Below are positions 10,050-23,699 of a stretch of DNA of 64,000 bases, piece by piece (positions within the stretch are counted from its first letter, which is position 1; every line of letters starts with the position of its first letter). The notes below the pieces were generated by a model. The model was not told the origin of the DNA, did no database searches, and was given only the letters and a program-made list of their open reading frames with translations. A program made the translations under genes and the position numbers. Source of the DNA: Nereocystis luetkeana (lineage: Eukaryota; Sar; Phaeophyceae; Laminariales; Laminariaceae); NCBI GenBank assembly GCA_031213475.1, contig JARUPZ010000008.1:8900388-8964387 (forward strand), given 5' to 3'.

Positions 10050-12970
10050 ACGCCAACAACATTATCACGCTTGTAGTATAGTAATACTACAGTCAGTATC
10101 GGCGAACGCGAGAAGGACTCGTTCCGACTCCCCACGGCGTTATTTGTCCGTGCGTTGTTGTTCCGTGATGACACCGGTCTTTCGCCCTCTCTCTCTCAGA
10201 ACTGAAGACACCTAAAACATCTGGGTGTGGGCGGTGGGGAATCTCTTGAATATGGGCGAGGGGGTTGTCGAAGGGTCCCGCCAGGCCGCAGGTGGCGGTC
10301 GACCGAAATACTTTACGAAGGACGAGCTGGAAGAGAAGCTAAATAATAGGCAAATAAAACGGGATGAGTGAGTGGCTGTAATCCACTCTTCTTGATATTA
10401 CTGCATTATTATACTCGCACCTCGTATTATTGTATACCACTGCTTGCTGCTGCTGTTGCCCGGGATACTACCGTGATGGTAGACGGCATTCAATAATACC
10501 TGCTACCAGTAACCTGGTGTACGTAGTAAGTTGTTCTTGTTCCATGGGGTGATGCTTTAAGAGCTGCGCATAGTGTCATGTTGCCAGTAGATAGATATGA
10601 TGTTACGCGCGTCCAAGAAACATGGAATGTTTGATAAAGGAAAAGTAGATAAAAAAATGAGCTGCGGGAAAAAAAGCGATCAGGGCCCGAGAGGAGAGAG
10701 CGAACACAAAAAAAGCATGAAGGTCGCAGAAGGTCGCATAATAATAGCCATCGCCACACCGTATTCGTATGAACGAATGTATTTTTTTTTCTTCATCATT
10801 TTTATTCGTTTGTTGACTCGCTCTTTTGCGTCGATGCTCGCAACCACCCCCGGTCAATACAGTTTTGAGCCCCAAACGTGTGAAGTACATAAAATATTTT
10901 TAGTGAGAATGTGTACGAGTACGAGGTTTATTCTTTGTTTTTTGCCGAAACCGCTTGGTCGGGGAGTTGGGGAGGTTGGCCTCGCGTGGCTCGGCATTGC
11001 TCTCTTCGCTCGAACTCAGTTTACGGACGCAGTTCTCCAGTATTATGTGCTGACTGGGCCTACAGTATACCAGGTATATATTTTCTACTGACTGCTGAGG
11101 CTGCCTCTCAGTGCCCAGCCCCAGGTGTTGTTGTATGGGTTTTGCCCACATATATATCCTTTCTTTGGTTTATTCCTGCTGACCTGACGTCCTCTATGTT
11201 ACACGTTCGTTCGCGGTTGTTTTAGAAATTATGCTGTTGCTGGTTGGCGATGTTTACATCAGTCCCGCTACGGCAGTGGTGCTACGCACGGTGGTACCCG
11301 GTGAAACGGTATACCTGGTACCAAGTATCAGAATACGTATCATTCCTGTACTACTGCTGTAATACGACAGTGCATCCTGATAGTAGCCCTTAGCTCGGCT
11401 ACTACTACTCCAGCACATTATTCTCACGAAATTCAGGTTGGTTATGGTCCCCTGCCCCTCGTAAATATCTCTAATTCCCCACTGGTGGCGAGCTGCGTGC
11501 AACCTCGGGGGAAAAATATTTCAAGTACTCGTACTTTCTAGATAAATATATTCATAGAAGCCGGCGGGTAGAAATGACGATTTATTAATGTGAAGACAAC
11601 ACACACCTCTTTATTTCTGCAGCTTCATATATGTCTTGTCTTCCTCATATATATACGGGGATGTATCCTGCATGAAGCCAAACAAAACCCGTACTACGCG
11701 CGGTCGAAGTGTCACATCTTGCAGCGATGAGTGTTGCGACGAAAAATCCTCGGTCCCACAGCTAGCTGAATCATGATGATGATGATGTTTATTAATAAAA
11801 ATACACCAAAAATCGATCCCGAAAACCATTTTGTTTTGTTGTTTACACCGTTATGATTTGTGTGGCCCAATCGACTCTACAACGGGCAGCGGCCCGGATA
11901 TCCGGTATCCGGCGTTCGCGGTGGATATTATAAGTTACCCTGGTACATATTTCGGGCGTTCCTGTTTAACCTCGATACACAGTTTTAGCGTCACAAATCG
12001 TGCAGCAGATATTTTTTGCTTCCCCCGCTTCCCTTGCAATACAAAGGACGGGGCGTCTCCCTTCGGCGAGGCACGCGCCACGGAGGGTCTTACCGGCGGG
12101 TGTGTGGCTTGATTGGCACCGAGGGGCATGAGAGACTCTACTTTTTTCACGACCAGGTCCTTCGCTGAATGAATGTGTGGTATGCTGTACCGGTAGTATA
12201 CAAAGTACTATTATTAACATAATATACCTGGTATCTTGTTACCTGGTATGGCTACTGGATGCAACACTATACCAGGTAGTAGTGCGGTATATACCTGGTG
12301 CAGCAGTATACTGCTACTACTGTGCTGCCGTCATACGGTATATAGGCCCGCCAATCAATGAGAAAGCGCCCGATGAGAACATAATGCACACTTTCTGGAG
12401 AACGCTAAGAAAATTGGGTTGAGGAAAGCTTAGTAGCTAGTAGTGGTGAATTCTGCACTAAACCCTACCAGGTATATAATCGCCAATGATCAAAGTTGTT
12501 TGATGATGGCGCCCCAATAAGAACCTCAGGTTTGCCCAAATCAGATTTCCTTTTCGGCGAGCCTATACTACTACGTACGGTATACTCATACGGATAATCA
12601 ATGATCAATCTGGATCAACAGGTAGGTGTGGGTCAGATTATGTGCCGGACTGAAGGGGGGTCGCCAAGTATTGATACACCTCTCTCTGTCTGACGGTGCG
12701 GACAATGTTACGAACTTCCTGCCCGCTTTTGCCCCTGATTTCCGGTGTGCCCGCGTAGTGTACGTGATCAGATCGAATCCATCATCGTTAGAAGCTCGTA
12801 ATGATAGTAGAGTGAGTGCCCTTCCAGCGTTAGCGTTCCATACTCAATGATTGGGATTGCTTGGGCTTTTGGGCGGGTTCTTGTAGTACGAGCCCCCATG
12901 GTTTACCGCGAGATAGATGCTGAAGGATCCGGCGCGTCCTCGTATGGGATCCCACTAAAGGGCCAACTCG
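10050..12970. other. No gene seen; rich in TACCWGGTA palindromes
   Basis: Six exact copies of the palindrome (11068, 11312, 12225, 12240, 12270, 12466), near words such as CTACTACTGCTG and GCAGCAGTATACTGC. No coding signal. Confidence 0.5.
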
Positions 12971-12974
12971 TGTG

Positions 12975-13285
12975 CCCCGTGCGGTTGGGTATGGTGTATC
13001 GCTCGACCTCGTCATAAGACACGTCGGAGCAGGAGATAGAAAGATACCTAACATCATGATTTATATAAAACCAACTGCGAGGAATTGCGCCTCGCATCGC
13101 CGTACCGTGGGATCCTCAGACGTCATCCACACAATATATACATCCCATCCCGAGAGACATAACTCTATCCGTGATTTCCGTAGGTGAAATACAGTTACGA
13201 TGAATCACACCAATTAGCCAATCAAACTATGTCAGAAAATGGCGCGACTATGAGCAACGACTGACTATGTTCTACCGCCTCCCTA
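12975..13285 (+). repeat. Dispersed ~300-bp repeat family F, copy 1
   Basis: Aligned over about 300 bp with 17.16-17.48 kb. Shared blocks include CGCCTCGCATCGCCGTACCG, GAGACATAACTC and GAGCAACGAC. No open frame or terminal repeat was seen. Confidence 0.7.
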
Positions 13286-13289
13286 GCCA

Positions 13290-14200
13290 TGGCGCACTGC
13301 AAGGGAATTATTAATAGTAAAAATGCCGTACTTATAGTCTCATTCTTATCGGAGAGCGTTTTTTCCAAAATTATCAAAGTTTGGAAATAATTGGAGATAT
13401 GTATCGATATACAGAGGCGTTCTGTCACTATTCGTGAAGTTCTCCAGAAGAAGCAAAAATATCAAGTTCGTTAACATTCCAATATTTGGAAAAAAAAAAC
13501 AGGAAAAAATATGGAAGATTGAAAAATTGCGCGAAAAAGATGTCGAAAAATTGGGAAAAAACTCTCCGATAAAAATGACCTTAGGCCCACAATCACCCCA
13601 CACATAAACGCTTTGTCTTGGCACTACAAGTATTAATCGTACAGTAATGCTATCCCTCTAAACTCTAGACACAGAAATTCCAAAACCCATCGTGAAACCA
13701 CACAGCTGCCTTCCTGCTGTGAGAACACCAAACTCTTCCTAATAAATCTATAAGCTCAAATTGCACAAAAATTGTCTGCGATAACCCAAAGGTAATCGAT
13801 GAAATAGGTCGACACAAGTTTACTGCAGCAGTAGTTTCAAATCCTACGATGGCATCAGACGCACAACCGCCTCCCGGTTGTTGTGTACAAATCGCCCTTT
13901 AAATTTCAAAACCTCGAGTCCAAAATGTTCGACTCTTTCAGTTCAGTATTTTACCACTCGAATCTGGCGACGTTTCACACGCGAGCAGTACACAGCATAC
14001 CAAATATAATAAGTCTTATTCTATATAAACCAACCACTCAAAATACCAATTGCGTACCACTAAAACTCAAAGCAGCAACCAAAACTGCATACTATATAGG
14101 TACGCGCACGGAAAGTAGTATTAACTTCCAGAGCTCTCCTCTACGCACTACGGGACCGTAGTTTATGCAGTACATCATTAATACGAGTATTAACCAAAAT
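13290..14200. other. No gene seen
   Basis: AT-rich, with A-tracts around 13490-13560 (GAAAAATTG words repeated). The short frame at 13883-14161 has no recognised product. Confidence 0.45.
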
Positions 14201-14205
14201 CTGGG

Positions 14206-14235
14206 GGGGGGGGGGGGGTGGGGGGGGGGGGGTGA
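14206..14235. repeat. Poly-G tract
   Basis: Nearly uninterrupted G run of about 30 bp broken by a single T. Similar shorter runs occur at 8280, 31305, 48140 and 57005. Prone to assembly error. Confidence 0.9.
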
Positions 14236-14589
14236 AAAAATATCCAAAAAGCAGTCCAGTTACCAAGAGGAAAAAACAAACAATTTCTAAAGGATAACAT
14301 ATTTATGCCCGAACAAGCAGAACAGAACATTTTTTACTTCCATACTTGAAGTATATCCAGAATAACATCGCTCCGCGGCCAGGGGGCGGGGGGGGTTTTC
14401 GGACATAATCCCATGCATACGCAGAAAAAAGTATCGTTTTCCCACTCACGAACCGAGGCCCCGTTTTAGGGACGAATCACGTGCATTTAGACCCAACTGC
14501 ATGTTGTGCGCACACAGCACTGTCACTGCGGTACTAGACGGTACCTGGTATACCAGTACGTAGCAATGAATGCAGTTGTCCAGAATTTC

Positions 14590-14660
14590 CGTACGAAAAC
14601 TCTATGTAGCTAGAGCATGTTCGAACAACAATCACGCCACCCGAGTTCGATTCTCGGATG
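14590..14660 (+). other. tRNA-like segment (B-box/T-arm), possible SINE promoter or tRNA relic
   Basis: CCGAG-TTCGATT-CTCGG at 14641-14657 folds as a perfect T-arm with a B-box core (GTTCGATTC). TAGCTAGAGC, about 35 bp upstream, resembles part of a D-arm. A proper anticodon arm and acceptor stem cannot be drawn, so this is not a working tRNA gene. Confidence 0.25.
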
Positions 14661-14919
14661 CCGCATCCAGTAAGCCGGAACGAAGGGCATCCAAAGTACT
14701 GACATTTACACGCACGTATGGGATGGTCACCAAACAGAGAAGTTCCAATTTCACAACCGAAACAAAAAAATTATCACCAAGCCAGGCCCAAATACCACAA
14801 AAAATATATTCTACCTGGTATTCGGGACTGCTGTGCCATGTAATCGTAGCGAGCCTACTGAACACAAATGCAAGTGGGGGAGGGGGAGGAGGTGGACCCA
14901 ATATGTACTCGATATCATG

Positions 14920-16125
14920 CATGGCCGTAGTTGTATGGCCATAGAGCCTCGAATCCCTACAATGCCGGGACGGAGCACGTCGGGTTTTCACCAACCAGGC
15001 AGACATTGTTTGCACCAAGCGCGAAGCGTCGTGAGGTGTCCGGCGAGTCACGTGAAGGGTGAGCTGCATCCTACGGAGAACCCCTTGTGAGGCGGACTTG
15101 CATAGGACAGCTTCAATGAGTTATGGGGGGGAGGGGGGGGTGTACTCGATAGGAGAGATATACTCGATATCATGCATGGCCGTATGTCGTGCCTGTCATA
15201 TCTAGTATGATGACATGGCTTTGTATTGCCCACTCACTGCAGTGCATACTGCACACTTGGCAACGTAGTGTCTCTGTGGCGTAGCTTTGTGACCACAGAA
15301 CTTGTATCTCTTCTAGGATTGAAGAATCGGCACGGACACTGGTTGTGCTGGATGTCGACGGGTAGAAAGAACGGTTTAATGTGAAGAACACACACACAGT
15401 CGTATGACCATAGACCCTCGCACCCCTACAATGCCGGTACGGAGCATGTCGGGTTTTCACCAACCAGGCAGACATTGTTTGCACCAAGCGCGAAGCATCG
15501 TGAGGTGCCCGTTGAGTCACATGAAGGGTGAGCTGCATTCTACTGAGAACCGCTCGTGAGGCGGACTTGCATTTGGATAACAGCTTCAATGAGTTATGGG
15601 GGGGAGGGCGGGGTGCACTCGATAGGAGAGATATACTCGATCTCATGCATGGCCGTAATCGTATGACAACACCCTCGCATCCTTACAATGCCGGGGCGGA
15701 GCATGTCGGGTGTTCACCGACCAGGCGGACATTGCTTGCACCAAGCGCAAAGCGTCATGAAGTACCCGGCGAGTCGCCTGAAGGGTGAGCTGCATCCTAG
15801 TATGACCGCTTGTGAGGCGGACTTGCATTGATGACAGCTTCAATGGGTTAATTTAGTTTCCGGTGTAGCCACCTTCAGAGACAGCAATGGGCGCATGACA
15901 TATCTACCTCTTGGGTGGCTCACCATAAACACTACGTAATGCGATCATTCTCCTTGTGCGGAGTAACGGTTCTTCCCCTCGCACAAATAATCTAACTCGA
16001 CCACCAGCTGACTCGACTGCCTAACAAAAACAAAATCGAAATAAGATATCCTGGTTGTCTAGTAGCTCGAGTAGTGAGCGGCATGTTTTACAGTGCCGTT
16101 GCCAACCGACGCCAATCCGACCTAT
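14920..16125 (+). repeat. Dispersed repeat family E, copy 1, with three internal copies of a ~230-bp unit
   Basis: A unit with GACGGAGCACGTCGGG, CAGACATTGTTTGCACC and AAGGGTGAGCTGCATCC occurs at about 14933-15185, 15402-15660 and 15656-15860. It is followed by a unique tail (15.9-16.12 kb) ending CCGTTGCCAACCGACGCCAA. The same unit and tail recur at 49.5-50.0 kb (minus) and 57.1-57.5 kb (plus). It is probably a non-autonomous mobile element; its class is not determined. Confidence 0.75.
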
Positions 16126-16534
16126 AGATACTATGGGCGGAGAGGGGGGGGGCATAAAGCTCTCCAGACGAAACGCAAGAGCAAAACGGCCAATCAAAGG
16201 GACAGTCTCATAGCCCTCGAAGGCAGAACACAAGAGCGTACAATGTCCAAGCGGAGAGCCTTTTCGTTGGGGGTTCTTTAAGGCAAAACAAAGCAAACAG
16301 ATGAACAAATGGATCACTACGCACGTCAAACGTCCTACGAACATATGCGTCCTCACTAAAACATTAATCAGAGGCATGGTCCTCCCCTAAACCCACGACG
16401 TCTGCTCTCTTCCACACGTTATCCTCCTGCTCGACGTCGTCGAGCGCCTTGCCCATCACCGACCCCCATTAATGGCAACCACCATCCAGCCGACTCTGCC
16501 TACCAACATGCAGGCATCCCTCTCTGTTCACACA

Positions 16535-16984
16535 CTACTTTTTCTCTTTCTTAGCTGGCACTGGGGGTGGCCACAGCCCGGAGGAAGTCGAAGCCGATCG
16601 CTGTTTATGTTGCAGCTGCAACGCCCGTGTCTGATATTGTTGTTGCTGCTGTAGGCGCTCCTCCTCAAGCTCCATCTTCTCTTTTTCGTCCACCATCACC
16701 AAAACCTCGTCCCGATCTCCCGCTAGCGTATCCGTTCTGTGCGCCTTAACCACCACCGCTTCCTTCGTTTGTTTTCTATAATATCCGTACTTCCGACAAC
16801 CAGCAGGCCCGGCCTCTGCTCCTCTTGCCCGCCATCTAGTCTGATGCGGAGGTGGCCGCAGCTGTGCTGGCTGTGAGGGCAGCGGCGGCTTCTCCGTCTC
16901 TATTCCGTACTTCTTCTTCTCCTCACCGTTTTCCTTTCCCTCGTACATTGCCTGCTCATACTCCAGCTCAGCCCCCGACCCCAC
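16535..16984 (-). CDS. Possible coiled-coil exon with a short Gln run
   Basis: Open minus-strand frame of about 149 codons with no ATG at its upstream end (it begins at a GTG). A Pro-rich first half is followed by DEVLVMVDEKEKMELEEERL and five Gln, a pattern typical of a charged coiled coil, then KEKK before the stop. It could be an internal exon of an unrecognised gene; upstream frames to 17130 show no clear partner. I recognise no family. Confidence 0.25.
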   Translation of the reverse strand: MGSGAELEYEQAMYEGKENGEEKKKYGIETEKPPLPSQPAQLRPPPHQTRWRARGAEAGPAGCRKYGYYRKQTKEAVVVKAHRTDTLAGDRDEVLVMVDEKEKMELEEERLQQQQQYQTRALQLQHKQRSASTSSGLWPPPVPAKKEKK

Positions 16985-17159
16985 CTCGAAACTCCACCAG
17001 CTGTTAGCGATTGACGCGAACGATTCATGCTCCCTGGTGTCAGTAGCATCTCAGGCTCTGCAGAAATAGTCACATTTTTCTGGTGGACTCTAGTCCTCGA
17101 GAATATTCCAGACACCCTTTCCGTTGCCATGTGTACTCACATGGCTGCTGTTAGATTAA

Positions 17160-17480
17160 AATAGGAAGAAGGTGCCAGTAGTTCGTACGGTATGTCGCGC
17201 GACTTCACCATAAGACATGGGGGCAGGAGGTAGAAAAATAACATCTAATAATGTGCTATAACGAAAAGACAGCGAAGAAAGGCGCCTCGCATTGCCGTAC
17301 CGTAGGACCCTTAGGAGTAATCCGCACCTTATGTGCATCCCATCCGGGGAGACATAACTCCCGCCGCGATCTCCGTAGATGAGTTGCAGCTACGTGAATC
17401 ACGCTAATCAGCCTATCAAACTACATCAGACATGGGCGCGGCTACGAGCAACGACCATGTTCTACACCCCCGACTCCCCG
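17160..17480 (+). repeat. Dispersed ~300-bp repeat family F, copy 2
   Basis: Second copy of the 12.98-kb repeat in the same orientation: CGCCTCGCATTGCCGTACCG, then GGGGAGACATAACTC and CTACGAGCAACGACCATG. It starts a few bases after the open frame at 16.5-17.1 kb. Confidence 0.7.
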
Positions 17481-17484
17481 CGAC

Positions 17485-18940
17485 ATCTAACGCCGGTTAG
17501 GGTAGAACTCCATATCGAGGGTAGATCGTAGAAGTGATGAGATCCCTGTCCACCATTAATACTGTACTGGTACGGTACAATAGTAAGAATGGGCGGCGGC
17601 AAAAAAAAATATGAAATTCATTTTTTCACTGCCGCTGCAAAAAGTGTCCACAGCTCTAAATCCTATGGTATGTAACTCCAAAGAGTTTGGCCGGGCGCAG
17701 GAGGGCATCGGACGCGGCAGCAGTGGCCGAGCAAAGAACCAACGTCGTGCGCAAAAACAGAATGTTTTCGTAGCGGACCGCTGTTTTGTATTGTAGCGGG
17801 CGTTGTTTCATACTTGATTATTCCATATTGGTTTTCTCTTGCATTTTACTGTACACCAGTATACTGTACCATATGTTCACCCAAAGAGGGAGAGGGGGGG
17901 GAGTGGGGGCAGAGCTGTCTTGTTCTAGTTTCGGCGTATTTATATGTACGGCCATCGGATGTTGAAGCTGGTGACCAGGAACATCTAGTTATTGACTACT
18001 ATTGCTGAATACGATAATAGTTGTACTATGATTCATACCTCAAGTGCCGGTACACGCCCTGTAAAGCACCTCAGAATGTATGCAATAAGGCTAACTCGCT
18101 GGAGATCAAGAGAGCAATCACCGTACATTGGAATAAATTATGTTGCCGATGAATGCGGTCGACTGCTGCAGTTATACTAGTTAGAAGAGGGGCGCTTGCA
18201 TCGAAGCCACGATAGATAATTCCGTTTGTGAGCTTCAGTTCTAATAACGACGTTGTTGTCGGCCACGGATGAGGAAAGCGAAGAGAGTGAGACGATGGGC
18301 ATGTCGTCTGCTATCAGCTCGGCAAGATGCTCGCCCCCATGTGTCACAGTACCGAGTAATCGCACTGACCGACCCACGGCGCTGTTCCTCCACACTCGCT
18401 CGTGGAGATCTATAATTCCTGGGGCAAGATAGCTACGTGCTATTGTCAAGACCACCGACCAAGCTTAGTAGTAGCTTTTGATGCAACTTGCAGGTGCAAG
18501 TGTACTCGAACGTCCTACTTGCCATACCGAACGGGTGCCTCTGAACTAGGCATCACGCCACACAGATTGTACTATATAATATGATACCAAATAGGTAATC
18601 CCGCACTCGTAAACAGATCACATAATACTACTGTATCGGTCATGTTCGCCAGTTGTTACGTGAACGCCTAAGAGCATGGGCTACAGACGACTTCGCTACG
18701 GATGGTCGGCTCGGTAGGCTACGGGCTACTGCCGTGGCCAAGAAACGTACTTATTACCAACATGACCCCTCAATGGAGGTGACTCCGTCGAATTATCTAT
18801 TCAGCGTCAAGCATGATCAACCCTTTTGCATACATGAACTTGATACTGACTGTAACTCGACGCAATATCGATAGCTGGAGCACCAATGAACTTTGCTGCA
18901 GGAAGAACGGACGAACGAGTAAGCAGCAGTGCCACACACC
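17485..18940. other. No gene seen
   Basis: No repeat, RNA or coding feature recognised on either strand. Confidence 0.4.
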
Positions 18941-18949
18941 ACACGCTGC

Positions 18950-20080
18950 CGATAAAGAAATGAGAACAATGCCGCTCTGCTCAACTGGTTGACAAAGCAG
19001 AACCCAGCTAGCCGCCAGTCGGGCCCCTGCCCGCCCCGTACTAAGAGATCGTACCGCACTCAACAATACATATTGCTGCAGAAAATTGAAATCAATTAAT
19101 GTTTCCAGTGCCTTGATTTAGTGGTTGTAAACGTCAGTGCTTGATCTCCCTTGCCCGAAGAATCCTCGCTCAGCGCGAGAATTCCTTGACATGCTGCCGA
19201 ATCGAGGGTAGTTGTGGTGTAGCCCGGTGCTCGGTCGTGCAGTCTGCAAACATCTGCTGTTTCGGAAAAAAAGAGCGTAACGCGTTTCGTCCTCGACCTG
19301 TACGTCGAGCGTCCCCATGATGTGCAACATACCGGTGATGTCGATTGTTGATCGACGCCCAGCTGAAGGACATGAAATCCACCTCCATCATGACATTAAA
19401 GAGGTAGGTAGCCCTTTCCTCCAGAGCCGGGTGCCGGTATCTACGCCTCCACTGTTGATTGCGTTTGACCCCGGAGATGATGGGCCCTCCAATCAGGAAA
19501 AAGAGGGGGCCTGAGGTTGACTTGTGGCTATCGGGAAAACCGCGATCGACGTGTCCGTGTAGCCGCCCTCCGGAACCGCCCACTCTTGTAGACGATGTTC
19601 CGGTCGGGATTTCCCTTGAGGTAGTGGGGCAGGTGTTTGGCCGCACCTGCCACTGGTTCGCCGCACACCCTCGCGAGTCTATTGACCGCGTGGTAGATGT
19701 CGTAGCGGGAAAAGGGGGCCAATGAAAGCACCTGGCCCATATTAACTTTGTAATTCGGTTTTCCTGCTCTACTCAGCAATTTATCATCCGGCTGTTCGTG
19801 TTACAACTCCGGCCGGTAACCCGGAGTGTGTACGGGACTGCAGTGCAGCATACCAAGCCTCTCTGGGATGTGTTTTGTTCTAGCAATTTGTTGATTGATG
19901 GGCAGCGTTCCCACATCGTAATCCCGGGTGCCGGCCACGCCCATATAAGGCTGAACCCGACCTTGTCGTTCATAGGAAGGCCATCATTTGGGGTCTTCAT
20001 TACATTTATCCACTGTTTGCGGAGATCAGGGTCCTGTCAATCTACGTGGCGTGCATTGAGGCCGTTGATAGCAGAAATGG
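18950..20080 (-). mobile_element. Ty1/copia retrotransposon fossil (end of RT and RNase H)
   Basis: Minus-strand segments match the C-terminal part of a copia polyprotein. In order they read a post-RT stretch with RLGMLHCSPVHTPG, the connection RYDIYHAVNRLARVCG with HYLKGNPDRNIVYK, and an RNase H-like strand PLFFLIGGPIISGVK. Gag, protease, integrase and the RT core are not visible upstream, so the copy is truncated. It is clearly broken in several places, and no LTRs are recognisable. It is probably old, because its frames are heavily disrupted. Confidence 0.7.
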
Positions 20081-20084
20081 TTGT

Positions 20085-22430
20085 CTGTCGTCGTGAGCGG
20101 AGTCCAGAGATCCTACCTCGAGGTTGAGCCGAAGCGGTCTCGTAGCTGGTATGAGCGTACAAAATTACTGTAGTTGACCGTAGGTGAAGAAACGGTAGGA
20201 AGGGTATTTGGTGTTGGGATTAGCTTGTGTGGAGACGCGGGTCGCGCGAAGCTCACGAGCAACGGGTGCCACCCCAGATGTAGTAGGTGGTCTCTGTCCG
20301 TCAACTTCAGGTGATGATGCTCTGATACCCCAGGCGAGGATGCTCCGTCAGAGACGATGCCCCTGCGGCGCCCGGCGTGCTCCGCCAGCCGACACCGTGC
20401 AATAATATTCTTGTAACTTGTCTTGGGTCCTCGCACGTAGTCAGGCCCGTTCTTCTGGTCTAATCTCCTACCCGTTGTCGATAGATACTCATGGGGTCGG
20501 GGAAGCAGGTATGATCGATCGAGGACGTCTCGCGCGTAGGCTTCTTCACCGTCAAAGAAGTAATTGAGATTCCTTGGTCGGCAGATGAGAGTACGACAGA
20601 TTTTCCAGGAAGAGTAATACTGGCTTCCACAACCATCCCCTTTGCGGGTCGTAGCTGCGTTGGTAGTTGTAGGCGTTTCCCCTCAATATGCATGACCTCG
20701 CCCGCGCGGATACGGTGACTCCATAACCGAGCGTATCCCCGGCACAGTGAAGGCCGGCGGGGACGATGGCCGCGAAGTCAACGGTAAGGTGAACCACGTT
20801 GCTAAACAAAGTTAAAACACGGCTCAAAACTATTGTCAATTTGTTTTGAGAAAGCCGCGATTCTGTCGGCCGAGGCGCGTCGTACCTACTCGGGTGTTCC
20901 TTTGGTATACCCTGGGCGGGTGGTGGCACAGGATGACGCTAGTAGTGGTCAACCTTCCTGGCCGATGAGTGCAGATAGATGATGCTTGGTCTAGAACGTT
21001 GTTCTTGCGGGCCAAAATCGCTTGCGTTATGCTGTGGACATCTGGCATCCTAACGTATACCCGGTAAAGAGCGGAGTGATCGAAGCAGGTCAGAGAAGTG
21101 AGAGTGAACAGTGAGCAGAGTGGGTAGCGAACTCGGGTGGCTCGGTATTAAGGACTGATAAGCTCTACCTGTAGGGAAGGCTCGGACGCTTAGAGTGCCT
21201 CTATGCTCTGAATCCTACAGCTTTGATGAAGCTGGAACAGTGAGGAACGATGCTTGTGAGCCCTAAAATACTCTCGAAATACGTAGTAGGTGGAACTCCC
21301 CTTCTAGAATAATTACTTGTTGAAGCAAAATTTCCGATGGGAGCAGTCAGTGATTAATAAAAATGTCATCTTGAACAGCAATAACGACCTGTTTGAATCA
21401 CGTTAAAATTTGAAGGGAACCGCAAGGGTTCAAAATGCCGTGTGTTTCGCTGAACTCGAATTATATTGACGATTCCGGGCTCAACAGCCATCGGAGCCGT
21501 CGTTGATGATGTGGTCGGTAACACTGTAGCTCGTAAAGCTGGTATAGTCATTGAAGCGAATGTAGCTGATGATTCTGAAACTTGCGAGCTATTGTAGCTG
21601 GTGAAGCTGGTGTCCCTATTGCGGGCGTCGAAGGTGGTGCTGCTGACAAAGCTGATGGGGCTGGTGTCGCTGATAAATCTGATATTTATTCCCTACACTT
21701 ATCCATTGTGTTTCAGGCCCTGGAATCTTTGATTGGCCAGAGGAGATAGCGGTGAAGATCTGAGACGATGACGTCGAACGGCACACGATGGATGCCGAAA
21801 TAGCCTTCCTGCACGATTTCGCGGATGCAGAGATGATGCCTCAGAGCCGTACGTTTAGCGAGAGAGCTGAGCGTGTGGTTTTCGGGCAAGTGAAGAGCCC
21901 GAGTGGAGCAGGACAAACATGAACATCTCTCGGAACCCCAGGTCCTCCATCATGTGAGTTACCGATCTCCATGTTGGACGGGGAGAGATCCCGTTTTTTT
22001 GCCGCCCGTCGCAAAACGTGAAACGTCCCGAGCGATAGAACCTTGTAGCGTAGCTTGAGGCGCCAGGGAAACGTCGCGTCCAAGACCGGAGACGGCCCCG
22101 ATCGGTTTTATCTCGGGGTTCTTCGCTCCAGCTTTATCGATGGTAGTACCGGTTACGACGCCTGTAGTACCTCCTTCCAGCTGTGTTTTCCTGCTGTAGT
22201 GATATATCGCAATCCCTTAGGCATTTCGTAGTCGGACAACCCCTCTCAGCCTACGGGCGTCGTCGAAGGAGTTGTCAAACGCTTCGCTTTCTGCGAATAT
22301 GATGAAGGACTTTCGCTGATGATGTCTCCTCCGTAGTTGTTGACCTACCAGGCACTCGCTTCCGTCACGGCTGACTCTTTCAGGGCTCAGCCCAAGCAGC
22401 TGAGGAGTTGCAATGGAGGGTTAATTGAGT
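20085..22430. other. No recognised gene upstream of the copia fossil
   Basis: Minus-strand frames at 20460-20929 and 21841-22200 have protein-like runs (AKGMVVEASITLPGKSVVLS; NPEIKPIGAVSGLGRDVSLA) but no family. They could be further decayed parts of a mobile element. Confidence 0.3.
21540..21685. repeat. Imperfect GCTGRTG-rich short repeat
   Basis: Repeated AGCTGATG, GCTGGTG and GCTGATAAA words on the plus strand. No long frame runs through it. Confidence 0.5.
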
Positions 22431-22434
22431 TCCT

Positions 22435-22870
22435 TTCTGTGCTCGTGCGTCGGCGACCCGAACATCACGACGGCTTCGCCCTGTGACTCCTCAATGAGAC
22501 TGGTGGCCTGCGTGTCACGAACGAATGCCCGCTTTGAACGCCCTGCTCGCTTGGCGCTTGAGAGCGGTGCGGCTTTGGAGAAGTTAGAGTTGCCGTGGCT
22601 GGCCTACTTCTTCCAGAGCTGGCGCACTCGTCATTTGCTTGAGATGTAGCCAGGTTTACTGAGCTCCATTTAGTTGGTGTCTGCTCCACCTTGTTTACTA
22701 TGCTCTCTCGTGTCGTACATATGTTTCTCCGCTGGCCACTCGTCGTCAGAGTGGGCGCTATTCGGAGGGGCCTTCTCTCCTGGTGTCGCTTGTACCTGTG
22801 GTAATACTTCGTTCGTCTAGGGGCATCCTGCGGCAGGAGCTTTGGTGGGAGGGGGAGACCTGGCATTTGT
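22435..22870 (-). other. Unrecognised protein-like remnant
   Basis: Minus-strand frames contain protein-like runs such as TSLIEESQGEAVVMFGSP and SDDEWPAEKHMYDTRE, but they sit in different frames with stops between. This could be a decayed host gene or transposon frame; no family is recognised. Confidence 0.2.
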
Positions 22871-23699
22871 TCTCCTGCTGCGGTACCCTATCCTCCTGAA
22901 GAAGCAGCACCTCACACGGCGGAAGCCTACTCCACGCATAGGTGGCCGAGAGCGCCAAGAGTGGCGGCAAGTAAAAAGGGGAGGATGCCCGCGATAGAAA
23001 CACCGAGATCCTTCGATGTCGACGACAGCAGGAAGGATATGGTACATCGTGCACCAAGTGGCAAGGTCTCCATTCTAGCCATTCTGAATGCAGCGATGCG
23101 TTTCTTAGTTTTGCTATTGAACTGCAATTGTCCAATAAACCTAACCGAAATGACACGTATTCACCTTTCCGCCGTCCGGATCCTTGCCAACAAGGAATTT
23201 GAGAACAATACTCAAAATACGTCTTGACAAATATGGCAGTTATGAACTGGGCGTTGTTCTTCCAAGCTGCACAAGCTGCCATATGCCTTACTTTTGTCAT
23301 GTATTTGCCAGCAGTCTTTAGAAACTGGGCGTGCAACCTCTCTCGTTAATTGTGGCGTCCCGTTATTGGTTTTTGGTGTGTTTTGGTGTAAATACGTGGT
23401 ATGTGTTTCTCGGGGGTGGTGCGCGCCGGTAGTAGATGTAGAAGTTGGCGTTTGGTGCAGCTATCGACTAGGGTTCGAAGGAGATGGCCGATCATGGAGC
23501 TAGCTTCCGTGCTCTACTACGGTGTATCCTACCTGCGCCCTGCAGAATATATTTATAGGTGGTTTGCCTTTGCATTTACGGGTGATGAAAGTAGCAGATC
23601 CCTTGAGGCCAACCTTTCTACCTGGTACACATAGGAAGCTCCTGCCATATTGACCATACACGTTACTGCTGTAGCGTATAGCAATCTCGTCAACAGGGT

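Noticed and set aside
14590-14660. Functional tRNA gene
   Set aside because: Only the T-arm folds well; the anticodon and acceptor stems cannot be formed.
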